Both the position numbers and the translations under genes were made by a program. Shown here in pieces: positions 1 through 6,381 of a DNA stretch of 7,145 bases. Source of the DNA: Planctomycetota bacterium (GTDB taxonomy: Bacteria; Planctomycetota; Phycisphaerae; WQYP01; JAJZKY01). How positions within the stretch are numbered: the stretch's first letter is position 1; every line of letters starts with the position of its first letter. The notes under the pieces were generated by a model, which was given only the letters and a program-made list of their open reading frames with translations, did no database searches and was not told the DNA's origin. The stretch covers positions 1 to 7,145 of the forward strand of contig JAJZKY010000225.1 in NCBI GenBank assembly GCA_021803885.1. Direction: 5' to 3'.

Positions 1-920
1 GATCTCCCGCCGGAAAATGTATCTCCGTTGATCTGTATTTTGTCGGCCACAGCCGCGACACACCCGCTGCTCTGGCTCTTCCCGTTAAACACCAGCAAAT
101 CGCTCTTGGTGTAAATAACACCATTAAATGTAGCCGTAGCCTGGCCATTAATAATGTCCTCGCAGGCTCCAAGCGTCGAGCAACCGTTGCGGTCGCCGAA
201 CAACACAATTCCCGCCAGCGGTCCGCTCGTCGGCGCAGAAAGATTCACGCTCGCCTGGCCTTCAATCGAAATCGGCGCGTAGGCGTAACTTGCATTGCAG
301 CCCCAGCCAGCACTCGAAGTGTTGTACACCGTAACTCCCTGGCCTTGGAGCATCGCCGAAGAAGTGATCTGAAAGCCGCCGCCAGCCACGATGTAGGTTC
401 CGGGGCTCATCGTGAAGTTCACGCCGCCCGTATTCCCAATGGCGAGGCCGCCGCAATAGACGCCGGGCGTGAGTGTGTCATTCGGCGGCGCATTGCTGGA
501 GTTGTACGTGACGGGTGCCTGGCTGACGATCGTCCCCTGCGTCGGCGCCGGCACAGACGCCAGCGGATCCCCTGGGTTGCTAATTGAAACCGGCTGCACT
601 TGTTGGTTGCTGATCGTGTCGATCATCGACTGGCCGTTGAGTTGCCAGCCACCCACAACGCCCACCTCCGCGTGGTTGCCCAGATACAAGGTGTTGGTCC
701 CGCCCATCTCGAACGCGTTGGACGCGCTCGACTCCGCCACGATGCTGCAGTTTGTGGTTATCGTCGCGTTGCCGGAGATGTAGAAGGCCTGTGAGGCGGT
801 CGGATCCAGCGCGTAGAGACAGGCGCCGCTTACGCTTTGAGCCAGGACAGGTACAGCTCCCACGGATAAAACCAACAGAACTCGAACAACCGTAGACAAA
901 AAACGACCAGTAGCCTTCAT
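1..920 (-). CDS. Exported parallel beta-helix-like protein (TadG-type beta-helix region), 3' end off window
   Basis: The frame is open from the ATG at 920 to the left edge, giving 306 residues without a stop; the C-terminus lies outside the window. Residues 1-28 form a signal peptide: basic start (MKATGR), hydrophobic core (about 11-23), and a VLA-Q type cleavage site near 27/28. The mature part is rich in Gly, Ser, Thr and Asn with short repeated strands, for example LTPGVYCGGLAI (150-161) and SPGTYIVAGGGFQI (172-185). I recognise this pattern from the beta-helix portion of acidobacterial TadG-like and related secreted proteins. Several Cys (34, 58, 156, 208, 247, 253, 287) suggest disulfides after export. 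ATG 920 is preferred over ATG 926 because a GGAAAGG Shine-Dalgarno lies 7 bases before 920 but only 1 base before 926. No tad or flp gene is in view, so a pilus role is only a family association. The function is unknown; it is probably surface or periplasmic. Confidence 0.82.
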   Translation of the reverse strand, partial: MKATGRFLSTVVRVLLVLSVGAVPVLAQSVSGACLYALDPTASQAFYISGNATITTNCSIVAESSASNAFEMGGTNTLYLGNHAEVGVVGGWQLNGQSMIDTISNQQVQPVSISNPGDPLASVPAPTQGTIVSQAPVTYNSSNAPPNDTLTPGVYCGGLAIGNTGGVNFTMSPGTYIVAGGGFQITSSAMLQGQGVTVYNTSSAGWGCNASYAYAPISIEGQASVNLSAPTSGPLAGIVLFGDRNGCSTLGACEDIINGQATATFNGVIYTKSDLLVFNGKSQSSGCVAAVADKIQINGDTFSGGR

Positions 921-927
921 TGCCATA

Positions 928-934
928 CCTTTCC
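928..934 (-). promoter_or_regulatory. Shine-Dalgarno deciding the start of the exported beta-helix protein
   Basis: On the minus strand GGAAAGG is followed by 7 bases and then ATG at 920. The in-frame ATG at 926 is only one base from it. The spacing therefore favours a start at 920. Confidence 0.55.
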
Positions 935-1148
935 AAGCGAGGGAAATTGAGAATCCCCTTTTCGCCGTCACAACCCTTCTTTGAATTCCATCGACTGCAC
1001 GGAAACTCAGTTATCAAAAACGCTGCGGGGAGAGTCCCCTGAATAGACCAACCTGCCTAAACCATCAGTTCAGGCGAAGAAATCCGATACCAACGCACCA
1101 ACAATGGCGGTCGATAGTCGCTGTTTTCATTGAATAGAGGGGAGAAGT

Positions 1149-1340
1149 ATGGTCGTCTGCTTCTTCGGATTAGGCATCCCAGCGCAAGTCGACCAGATGA
1201 TAGATAAGTCTCAAATCGCCGCAGACGCCTATTCGACATCGCTTTCCTCGCTAAATATCCCCCGTAACCGCCGGGAAACGATCACAAACGTGCGAGAGAA
1301 TTTGCAGACGCACTCATCCGCCATCTCAGCGCAACTCTGA
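1149..1340 (+). CDS. Possible small protein of 63 residues, unrecognised
   Basis: The ATG at 1149 is preceded by the purine run GAGGGGAGAAGT, an acceptable ribosome binding site at short spacing. The product begins with a short hydrophobic stretch (MVVCFFGLGI) and continues with a polar segment rich in Gln, Ser, Asn and Arg that could be helical. I recognise no domain. GC at third codon positions is only moderate, and overlapping open frames exist on the other strand (1057-1239 and 1229-1441), so chance is a real explanation. It is listed because it is the only ORF in the long intergenic region with a plausible ribosome binding site. Confidence 0.22.
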   Translation: MVVCFFGLGIPAQVDQMIDKSQIAADAYSTSLSSLNIPRNRRETITNVRENLQTHSSAISAQL

Positions 1341-1454
1341 CGTCGTCTGGGGATACTGCGAGTTATCCAGAAAAGACCCCTCCAAAAGTCAGAGGCAGGA
1401 ATAACCGCAGAGGAATAGCAGCAGCTTCGGTGAGCTAACAATCATCCAAAGCTT

Positions 1455-1472
1455 TTATGGTTAACACCATAA
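1455..1472. promoter_or_regulatory. Perfect inverted repeat in AT-rich intergenic core, operator candidate
   Basis: TTATGGT, the 4-base spacer TAAC, then ACCATAA form a perfect 7-bp inverted repeat. It sits in the most AT-rich part of the intergenic region and is not followed by a T-run, so an operator for a dimeric regulator is likelier than a terminator. It lies about 255 bases before the sigma gene and over 500 bases before the divergent gene, so its target is unclear. Confidence 0.4.
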
Positions 1473-1662
1473 CACACACTTTTCCAGACGCAATAGTTAA
1501 AATATAAATAGCGTGAACATTCTTATTGTCCGCCGCGATATGAGCGCAGACTAGATAGGATTTAGCATAAGAAAATATCTACCGTATCGACCAGAAACAT
1601 AGACGACCAACCCCTCGCTTCAAAGATACTGACCACCGCGATCATTACGGCCTGCTGCCCGG

Positions 1663-1676
1663 TCCCGAAATCGGGA
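1663..1676. promoter_or_regulatory. Perfect inverted repeat upstream of the sigma gene
   Basis: TCCCGA, AA, TCGGGA form a perfect 6-bp inverted repeat about 50 bases before the first possible start of the sigma gene. The position suits an operator or a leader hairpin. No T-tract follows directly (ATGTTAAAAA comes next), so it is not a good terminator. The binding protein is unknown. Confidence 0.4.
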
Positions 1677-1690
1677 TGTTAAAAATCGGA

Positions 1691-1716
1691 GTCGACGCGC
1701 TCAACAATCTGTCGAC
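1691..1716. repeat. Two GTCGAC palindromes 20 bp apart
   Basis: GTCGAC occurs at 1691-1696 and again at 1711-1716, a repeat distance of 20 bases or about two helical turns. Each copy is itself a palindrome. They sit between the inverted repeat at 1663-1676 and the sigma start, so same-face binding by a regulator is possible. Six-base sites can recur by chance. Confidence 0.3.
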
Positions 1717-1727
1717 CCCGGGGGAAA

Positions 1728-2738
1728 TTGCAGTATGCTCAGGGCGTGGATCCGGAGGCTTCCCAACTCGGCAGCTTCACCCTGTCTCGGTCCGAACAGG
1801 AGCAGTCCGCGGAAGCCTGCGATGCGGTACTTAGGGTTGCGGGGCTGTCCCCTTCCCTTCTGAATGAGCTTTGGCTCGCCGCGGGCGGTGATGCCTGCGA
1901 CCTCACGCGAGACCAACTCGGCACGATCCTCGCAACCATCGGCACAAAATACAATCACGGCCTGCCGCTGGATTCGAATCCCGGTGATCGCGAGTGTGCG
2001 GCATTCTATCGCTCGCTCCACCTTGCTGAACTGGCCCTTGCGCAGGCATGCGCGCTGGGGAACGAATCGGCGTGGGAGCGCTTTCTTACACTCTACCGCG
2101 CACCGTTGACGCAGGCCGGCGCGACAATTACCGGTTCAGCCGCTTTGGGCGCAGAACTTGCCGACTCCATCTACGCGGATATCTATGGATTGCGTCAGGT
2201 GCAGGGGGAACGCCAATCGCCGCTGGCTTCGTACTCGGGCCGTGGCTCACTGCAAGGCTGGCTGCGGGCCACACTCGCGCAGCGCTACCGCGACCACTTA
2301 CGACGCACACGGCGTGAGGTTGAGCTCCAGAATTTCGACGGCCCCGTGCGCGAGTCGCCGACGCCCCACGGTGCAGAGTTGCCCCTCCTCGCTGCCGCCG
2401 TCGCAAAGGCGCTCGTAGATTTACCGCCCGGCGATCGCTATTTGCTCGCAGCACATTTCCTTGACCGGCAAACGCTGCTCCAGATTGCGCGCACGCTGGG
2501 CGTGCACGAGGCAACCATCAGCCGCCGGACCAAACGTCTTGTCAAGGAGATCCGTAAGCGGCTTCTTCGCAACCTGACTGCAGGCGGCCTGAGCAAAGCG
2601 GCCGCGTACGAGGCGCTCGGTGCCGATCCACGAGATGTCGAGATAAACTTGCGCGCTCTGCTGCAAGATTCACAACTTGCCGCGTTCTCTTGTCAGGAGG
2701 ACGCGGCGCAACCCCGAAAACAGGTTGACGATGAGTGA
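1728..2738 (+). CDS. RNA polymerase sigma-70-family (ECF-like) sigma factor
   Basis: This is a predicted transcription initiation factor that directs RNA polymerase to a dedicated promoter set. Residues about 1-105 are an extra N-terminal part with no domain I recognise. Region 2 spans about 107-195 (ALGNESAWERFLTLYR, then SYSGRGSLQGWLRATLAQRYRDHLRR). Region 4 spans about 223-280, with a helix-turn-helix at 249-279 (LLQIARTLGVHEATISRRTK). There is no region 3, as in ECF factors, but at 336 residues it is far longer than the usual 170-200. The start is uncertain: the frame has no ATG at all. TTG 1728 follows GGGGG by only three bases, and GTG 1746 has a poorly spaced CAGGG; an in-frame stop at 1680-1682 limits extension. 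Its stop overlaps the anti-sigma start by 8 bases, so the two are almost certainly co-transcribed and translationally coupled. The palindromes at 1663-1716 may control it. Confidence 0.88.
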   Translation: MQYAQGVDPEASQLGSFTLSRSEQEQSAEACDAVLRVAGLSPSLLNELWLAAGGDACDLTRDQLGTILATIGTKYNHGLPLDSNPGDRECAAFYRSLHLAELALAQACALGNESAWERFLTLYRAPLTQAGATITGSAALGAELADSIYADIYGLRQVQGERQSPLASYSGRGSLQGWLRATLAQRYRDHLRRTRREVELQNFDGPVRESPTPHGAELPLLAAAVAKALVDLPPGDRYLLAAHFLDRQTLLQIARTLGVHEATISRRTKRLVKEIRKRLLRNLTAGGLSKAAAYEALGADPRDVEINLRALLQDSQLAAFSCQEDAAQPRKQVDDE

Positions 2739-4224
2739 AGTATTTCAATCCGGCCGGCATCCTGACGCCGATCAGTTGAGCGCCTTCGTTGAGCACGCTC
2801 TGCCTACGCACGAGCGCGAGGCAACACTGGCGCATCTGGCCGTTTGCCCGGAGTGCCGTACCATAGCGGCGCTCTCCGCATCGGCGACCGAAGCACCTCA
2901 AAAGCACACAGAAACTCCTTCTCGCAAGATGTGGCTGCGGGGCTGGAACCTCGCCTGGGCATCCGTCGCGGTCTCCGCCGTGCTCGCCTTGGTGATTGTC
3001 TTTGCTTATTCCCCATGGTCTAACCATCGACGGCAAAGTCAGCTTGCCGAAACCCAGGTTACGAAGCCGGCCCCGTCGAATCCGCAAACGGGACAAGCGC
3101 AGGAGCCGGCCACTGCTTCCACGCAACAAAAACTCCCAGCACACCGCAAGCAAACAACGCCGCAAGAAGAGCGCGGGAATGTGCTGGCCCGGAACCAACT
3201 GCACGAGGCAACCCCGAAACTTCCACCGCCGAATCATAAGCAATCTGGTATCGCCGGGGCCGACGCCGAGGTAGCTCTCCAGAACGTCCTCCAACAGCCG
3301 ACCGCCATACGGTCGTCCCGCACGCCACAGACGCCTTCCACCCTTGCAAAAGCAAACCCCAGGCCACTGGCTGCGAGGGGACAGACCGTTGGGGGCCTCC
3401 TCGGTGGCATTGGCCACGGAGAAGGCTTAGGTACCGGATCCCAACCCACTCCCTCCGGCGCGGCAAACCACTTGGCCTCCGATGCCTTGCTTCAGGGCGC
3501 ACCACCGGTTCATCCTTTGCCCAGCGGCCTTCCCGTTCTGTCGTTCGCAGCACGCGGAAGCAAAATGCTCGCCATAGACACGGCGCACTCCTTGTTCTTG
3601 AGTACGGATTCCGGAATTCACTGGAAAGCCGTCGCGGCGCCCTGGAAGAGCCATCCGGTCAAGGTCAGCCTGGTCTCTTTCCACCCTCCGTCATCGCAGG
3701 CTCAGGGCGTGGCAGGCGCGGGAGGGATTCCCACGCAGCCCTCATTCATTACCGGAGCAAACCCGGCCAAACTGCAATCTATCAAGAACCCCGCGACTAT
3801 CAAGGGAAGGGTCTTCGATCCCACCGGATCCCCAATTCCAGACGCCACGGTCGTCGTTACGCAGGCCGCCATTCACGTCTCTCACGTAGTACGTACAGAC
3901 AGCCAGGGCCGCTACATCGTCCCAGACCTCGCGCCCGGAACGTATACCGTGGAAGCTCGCTCACTCGGATTCATGACCGAGTCCATTCCCGCCGTCTCGG
4001 CTACCGCATCGGCACAGGCTGTCGTGAACCTCACCCTGCGCGTCAGCGCTGCCTCGCAGTCTGTAACCGTCGCTCCACCGCCACAGCCCAAGACCTCCAT
4101 CGCACCGCCTCCAACCCATCCGGAACATCCAACCAAAGCCGGCGCACCATCGGTCTTCGAGATCACCACACAAGACGGGGTCCACTGGATCAGCTCTGAC
4201 GGCCTCACCTGGAAGCGCAAATAA
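2731..4224 (+). CDS. Transmembrane zinc-finger anti-sigma factor with Asp-box and carboxypeptidase-regulatory-like domains
   Basis: This 497-residue protein is the likely inhibitor of the sigma factor encoded just upstream. The cytoplasmic N-terminus carries a ZAS zinc-binding motif H-x3-C-x2-C (His35, Cys39, Cys42) in a helical segment (12-48) that should bind the sigma factor. One membrane segment spans about 74-93, which puts the remaining 400 residues outside the cytoplasm. These are: a Pro/Gln/Thr/Lys-rich linker (about 97-215), a Gly-rich patch (221-236), an Asp-box unit (STDSGIHW, 291-298), a carboxypeptidase-regulatory-like beta-sandwich (355-447, starting ATIKGRVFDPTG), a Pro-rich spacer, and a second degenerate Asp-box at the extreme C-terminus (SSDGLTW, 488-494). 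ATG 2731 is chosen over the upstream in-frame TTG 2677 because it gives the normal ZAS N-terminus and the ATGAGTGA overlap with the sigma stop. A CAGG lies 6 bases before it. The signal sensed is unknown. Confidence 0.87.
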   Translation: MSEVFQSGRHPDADQLSAFVEHALPTHEREATLAHLAVCPECRTIAALSASATEAPQKHTETPSRKMWLRGWNLAWASVAVSAVLALVIVFAYSPWSNHRRQSQLAETQVTKPAPSNPQTGQAQEPATASTQQKLPAHRKQTTPQEERGNVLARNQLHEATPKLPPPNHKQSGIAGADAEVALQNVLQQPTAIRSSRTPQTPSTLAKANPRPLAARGQTVGGLLGGIGHGEGLGTGSQPTPSGAANHLASDALLQGAPPVHPLPSGLPVLSFAARGSKMLAIDTAHSLFLSTDSGIHWKAVAAPWKSHPVKVSLVSFHPPSSQAQGVAGAGGIPTQPSFITGANPAKLQSIKNPATIKGRVFDPTGSPIPDATVVVTQAAIHVSHVVRTDSQGRYIVPDLAPGTYTVEARSLGFMTESIPAVSATASAQAVVNLTLRVSAASQSVTVAPPPQPKTSIAPPPTHPEHPTKAGAPSVFEITTQDGVHWISSDGLTWKRK

Positions 4225-4393
4225 CAACATCGAGCCCTGAGATCCGCTGCCCCAAGAAAACATTTTCAAATTTTCTGTGCAAGTTTCTTTTGACTCGTCG
4301 TTCTCCTCTACAGAACGGCTCCTCCGCCAGTCGCAAGCGGAAGCCGCATGCAGCCGGCGCGTAACTCTGCTGGCTGCGAAGAGGAGATCGTAC
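4225..4393 (+). other. Gap between anti-sigma gene and secreted ORF
   Basis: These 169 bases contain no gene. There is an AT-rich patch at 4256-4276 with GAAAA/TTTTC inverted arms (4256-4260 and 4263-4267) and a TTGACT at 4289-4294. No -10 element stands at 16-18 bases from that TTGACT, so I do not call a promoter. No intrinsic terminator was seen after the anti-sigma gene. Confidence 0.4.
4381..4386 (+). promoter_or_regulatory. Strong Shine-Dalgarno of the secreted ORF
   Basis: GAGGAG lies 7 bases before ATG 4394. This sets the start there rather than at the far-upstream in-frame start at 4277, and it directly precedes a clear signal peptide. That supports real translation, now or in the past. 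Confidence 0.6.
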
Positions 4394-4747
4394 ATGATCA
4401 TGACCAGTCCTCGCTGTTCTCTCCGTCTTCTGCGCTGCTTCGCCCTTTTCATGCTGGTTATTACCGGCCTGTGTCTGGTAGCTCAGGCCCAGGCGCTAGA
4501 ACTCACCGCCACTGACTCGCACGGAACTCTGCATGTCACCATTCCCTACCACTTAGCTCGCGGAGGCGCTGGGCATCTAACAGTGGAGATCCTCAATCCC
4601 AAAGGGCATGTGCTGGGTCCCCGAAGAAGAAACGGCGAGATTGATGCGCGTGGAGAGCAGGGGATAGCGGCCCGTCTATTCCGGGCCATAGCACCTAGAA
4701 ATAGAAAAAGCGGCACGCGTGTCGCGCACGTGGCCGCTGTCACATAA
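4394..4747 (+). CDS. Short secreted protein, probably the 5' remnant of a larger exported protein
   Basis: The product has 117 residues. Residues 1-34 are a clear signal peptide: basic segment with Arg7, Arg11 and Arg14, hydrophobic core 16-30, and an AQA cleavage site at 32-34. Residues 35-75 (LELTATDSHGTLHVTIPYHL, then a Gly-rich turn, HLTVEILNPKGHVLG) look like a beta-sandwich start. From memory, unverified, this resembles the N-terminus of very large exported macroglobulin/MG2-like proteins of acidobacteria. Residues 76-117 are Arg-rich and unconvincing as a folded domain. Codons 106-115 coincide with the stem of the minus-strand terminator at 4700-4738. I infer that a longer gene was cut here and the tail is read-through sequence. 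A genuine small secreted protein is the alternative. It lies on the same strand as the sigma/anti-sigma pair, 169 bases downstream, and may or may not be in that transcript. Confidence 0.5.
   Translation: MIMTSPRCSLRLLRCFALFMLVITGLCLVAQAQALELTATDSHGTLHVTIPYHLARGGAGHLTVEILNPKGHVLGPRRRNGEIDARGEQGIAARLFRAIAPRNRKSGTRVAHVAAVT
4700..4738 (-). terminator. Rho-independent terminator of the UDP-glucose dehydrogenase transcript
   Basis: Read on the minus strand, AGCGG/CCGCT arms (4734-4738 with 4709-4713) are extended by CGTG/CACG (4729-4732 with 4714-4717), with one bulged base at 4733. The stem runs straight into CTTTTTCTATTTC. This is a GC-rich hairpin with a T-tract, 180 bases after the dehydrogenase stop. 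On the plus strand the nearest T-run (4751-4755) is 12 bases past the stem, so termination in that direction would be weaker. Confidence 0.65.
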
Positions 4748-4918
4748 TCGTTTTTACGAGTTGACCAGCAAAGATGCGGCTGACCGAGAGTCAGTCACAC
4801 ATTCCGAATTGAAGAGCTGACGGGCACTCCCGCGCTATGTCACGTCAAACAAGGCTCCATGGCAAGACTTAAAGTGCACCCCTGGCAAAGCTCGGCGCCC
4901 GATTGCCGCATAGACTAC
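4748..4918. other. Convergent 3' intergenic region
   Basis: These 171 bases separate the secreted ORF from the stop of the dehydrogenase gene. They form the 3' untranslated part of the minus-strand transcript. The only structure seen is a small inverted repeat CTGAC-cgaga-GTCAG (4780-4794). No gene was found. Confidence 0.45.
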
Positions 4919-6352
4919 TCACGCAATCTGAGGAAGAAGTATGGTATGCCCACCGCGCTCGCGAAGCGAGACCGGTGAAACCTCCGACCGTCCAACACTC
5001 AGATAGGAGAACCCCAACTCCGCCATAGATGCAGGGTCATAAAGGTTCCGGGCGTCAACCATAATTGGATAGCGCAGCATCGCCCGCAATCGTTGCAGGT
5101 CCAGTTCGGCAAACTCCTGCCAGTCATTCAGGATCACCACCGCATCCGCATCCTCGGCCGCAACATACATATCCTCCACATACTCCATCTGCGACCCAGC
5201 CGGAATCACTTCCCTTGCCCGCTCGGTTGCCGCCGGATCATACGCCCGCACCATCGCTCCCTCGTGGAGCATCTGCTTCACCACATCCAGCGCCGGCGAC
5301 TCCCGAATGTCATCCGTCCCTCCCTTGAATGCCAACCCCAATACCGCGATCTTCTTTCCTCGAAAAGTCCACAGCGCCGACCGCACCTTGCGGACGAACC
5401 TCTGCCGTTGCTCTGCGTTGATCTTCTCCACTTCGCGCAACAGACCGAAATCCAGTTTCATCTGTCCGGCCACATGTCGAAACGCGGCCACGTCCTTCGG
5501 GAAACACGACCCGCCGTACCCGATCCCCGCCTGCAAGAACCTTGGTCCGATACGGCTGTCCATGCCCATGCCTCGCGCCACTTCCTCTACATCCGCGCCC
5601 GCCGCCTCACATAGATTGGCCACCACATTAATAAACGAAATCTTCGTCGCCAGAAATGCATTCGACGCGTGCTTGATGATCTCCGCCGCTTTCGTCGAAG
5701 TCAACAGCAACGGCGGGGGATCATCCGCCGTCCGCGCCCCAGGAATTGCGGATTCCGCCTGATAGTAGGCGCCCGATGTTAGTGGTTCGTGGATTCGCTG
5801 CAGCAACTTCGCCGCCCGTTCCGTCTGCGTCCCCACGACGATTCGATCCGGATGCAGAAAGTCCGTCACCGCCGTCCCTTCGCGTAGAAACTCAGGATTC
5901 GAAGCCACATCGAACAGTCTTTGCGGCACACCGTTCCTCCCCATCACCCTTCGAATCCACTCATTCGTGTAGACCGGGACCGTACTCTTCTCCACGATCA
6001 CTTTGTAGTCGTCAATCGACCGCGCAATCTCACTCGCCACCGCATCGACGTTTGACAAGTCCGCACTACCGGTCTGGCTCTGCGGCGTGCCGACAGCGAT
6101 GAAGATCACCTGCGCACCGTGCGTCGCCACACCCAAGTTCCCCGTGAACTCCAGCCGGTCACCACGATGGCGGTCCAGCAGCTCCGGCAGATACTCCTCG
6201 TATATCGGAACCCCACCATCGCGCAACATCTGCACCTTGGTCTCGTCATTGTCCACGCACACCACACGGTGCCCCAACTCCGCAAAGCAGGCCGCCGCTA
6301 CGAGCCCGACATACCCCGAACCAACGACGCAAATGCAAACCTGTTCTCTCAT
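4919..6352 (-). CDS. ugd: UDP-glucose 6-dehydrogenase
   Basis: This cytoplasmic enzyme oxidises UDP-glucose to UDP-glucuronate with two NAD+, feeding exopolysaccharide, capsule or lipid modification. From ATG 6352 the protein has 477 residues. The N-terminal Rossmann fold shows VVGSGYVGL (9-17, GxGYVG dinucleotide loop) with Asp34 closing the second strand, VGTP (87-90), EKSTVP (121-126) and NPEFLREGT (152-160). The central helix has KAAEIIKHASNAFLATKISF (221-240) with Lys227 and Asn231. The catalytic cysteine is Cys283 in GYGGSCFPKD. The C-terminal UDP-binding fold shows KIAVLGLAFKGGTDDIRESP (334-353). Two departures are a Pro-rich insertion around 198-219 and a tail of about 20 residues after SVGR. 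ATG 6352 is chosen because it places the Rossmann strand at the usual distance; ATG 6367 and GTG 6418 also lie in frame. It follows the DUF535 gene on the same strand and probably shares its transcript. ugd and tuaD-like names apply to the same reaction. Confidence 0.95.
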   Translation of the reverse strand: MREQVCICVVGSGYVGLVAAACFAELGHRVVCVDNDETKVQMLRDGGVPIYEEYLPELLDRHRGDRLEFTGNLGVATHGAQVIFIAVGTPQSQTGSADLSNVDAVASEIARSIDDYKVIVEKSTVPVYTNEWIRRVMGRNGVPQRLFDVASNPEFLREGTAVTDFLHPDRIVVGTQTERAAKLLQRIHEPLTSGAYYQAESAIPGARTADDPPPLLLTSTKAAEIIKHASNAFLATKISFINVVANLCEAAGADVEEVARGMGMDSRIGPRFLQAGIGYGGSCFPKDVAAFRHVAGQMKLDFGLLREVEKINAEQRQRFVRKVRSALWTFRGKKIAVLGLAFKGGTDDIRESPALDVVKQMLHEGAMVRAYDPAATERAREVIPAGSQMEYVEDMYVAAEDADAVVILNDWQEFAELDLQRLRAMLRYPIMVDARNLYDPASMAELGFSYLSVGRSEVSPVSLRERGGHTILLPQIA

Positions 6353-6381
6353 GCTTTTTCCCAGCATACGAAATACTGATT

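Larger units (their letters stand above)
921..1727. other. Long intergenic region between divergent genes
   Basis: About 800 bases separate the divergent beta-helix gene and sigma gene, and no convincing conserved gene was found. Bases 921-1140 would hold the promoter and leader of the minus-strand gene. A small hairpin lies there (GGGGA/TCCCC, 1027-1031 and 1035-1039, 3-base loop), and on the minus strand TTTTT follows it six bases later, too weak to call a terminator. Bases 1149-1340 hold one weak small ORF. Bases 1441-1530 are AT-rich (about 32% GC) with a perfect inverted repeat, and 1663-1716 holds palindromic sites next to the sigma gene. I could not define a -35/-10 pair on either strand with confidence. 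TATAAA at 1503-1508 is a possible plus-strand -10, but its -35 is poor. Confidence 0.6.

Noticed and set aside
580..1017. 145-residue open frame on the minus strand
   Set aside because: It overlaps the exported beta-helix gene in another frame; the 920 frame has the signal peptide and coherent repeats, and this one is a shadow.
1021..1080. Possible riboswitch (cyclic-di-GMP type) in the leader of the beta-helix gene
   Set aside because: Only isolated short motifs such as GCCTAAACC were present; the conserved core and pairing of the known classes could not be drawn on either strand.
1229..1441. 70-residue minus-strand open frame in the intergenic region
   Set aside because: It has no recognisable domain and overlaps a slightly better plus-strand candidate, so it is probably chance.
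2677..2730. Upstream TTG extension of the anti-sigma protein
   Set aside because: The extra 18 residues are Arg-rich, lie within the sigma coding sequence and are unlike the normal ZAS N-terminus. ATG 2731 fits better.
2542..3417. 291-residue open frame on the minus strand
   Set aside because: It lies antisense to the sigma/anti-sigma pair, is Arg/Leu/Gly-rich without domains, and arises from the GC-rich codon use of the real genes.
4277..4393. 39-residue N-terminal extension of the secreted ORF
   Set aside because: It would bury the signal peptide, and the strong GAGGAG sits just before ATG 4394.
4709..4759. Terminator for the plus-strand genes
   Set aside because: The T-run is 12 bases beyond the hairpin on this strand. 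The adjacent T-tract exists only in the minus direction.
5093..5614. 173-residue open frame on the plus strand
   Set aside because: It is antisense to the unmistakable UDP-glucose dehydrogenase and is His/Arg/Pro-rich, typical of a shadow frame.
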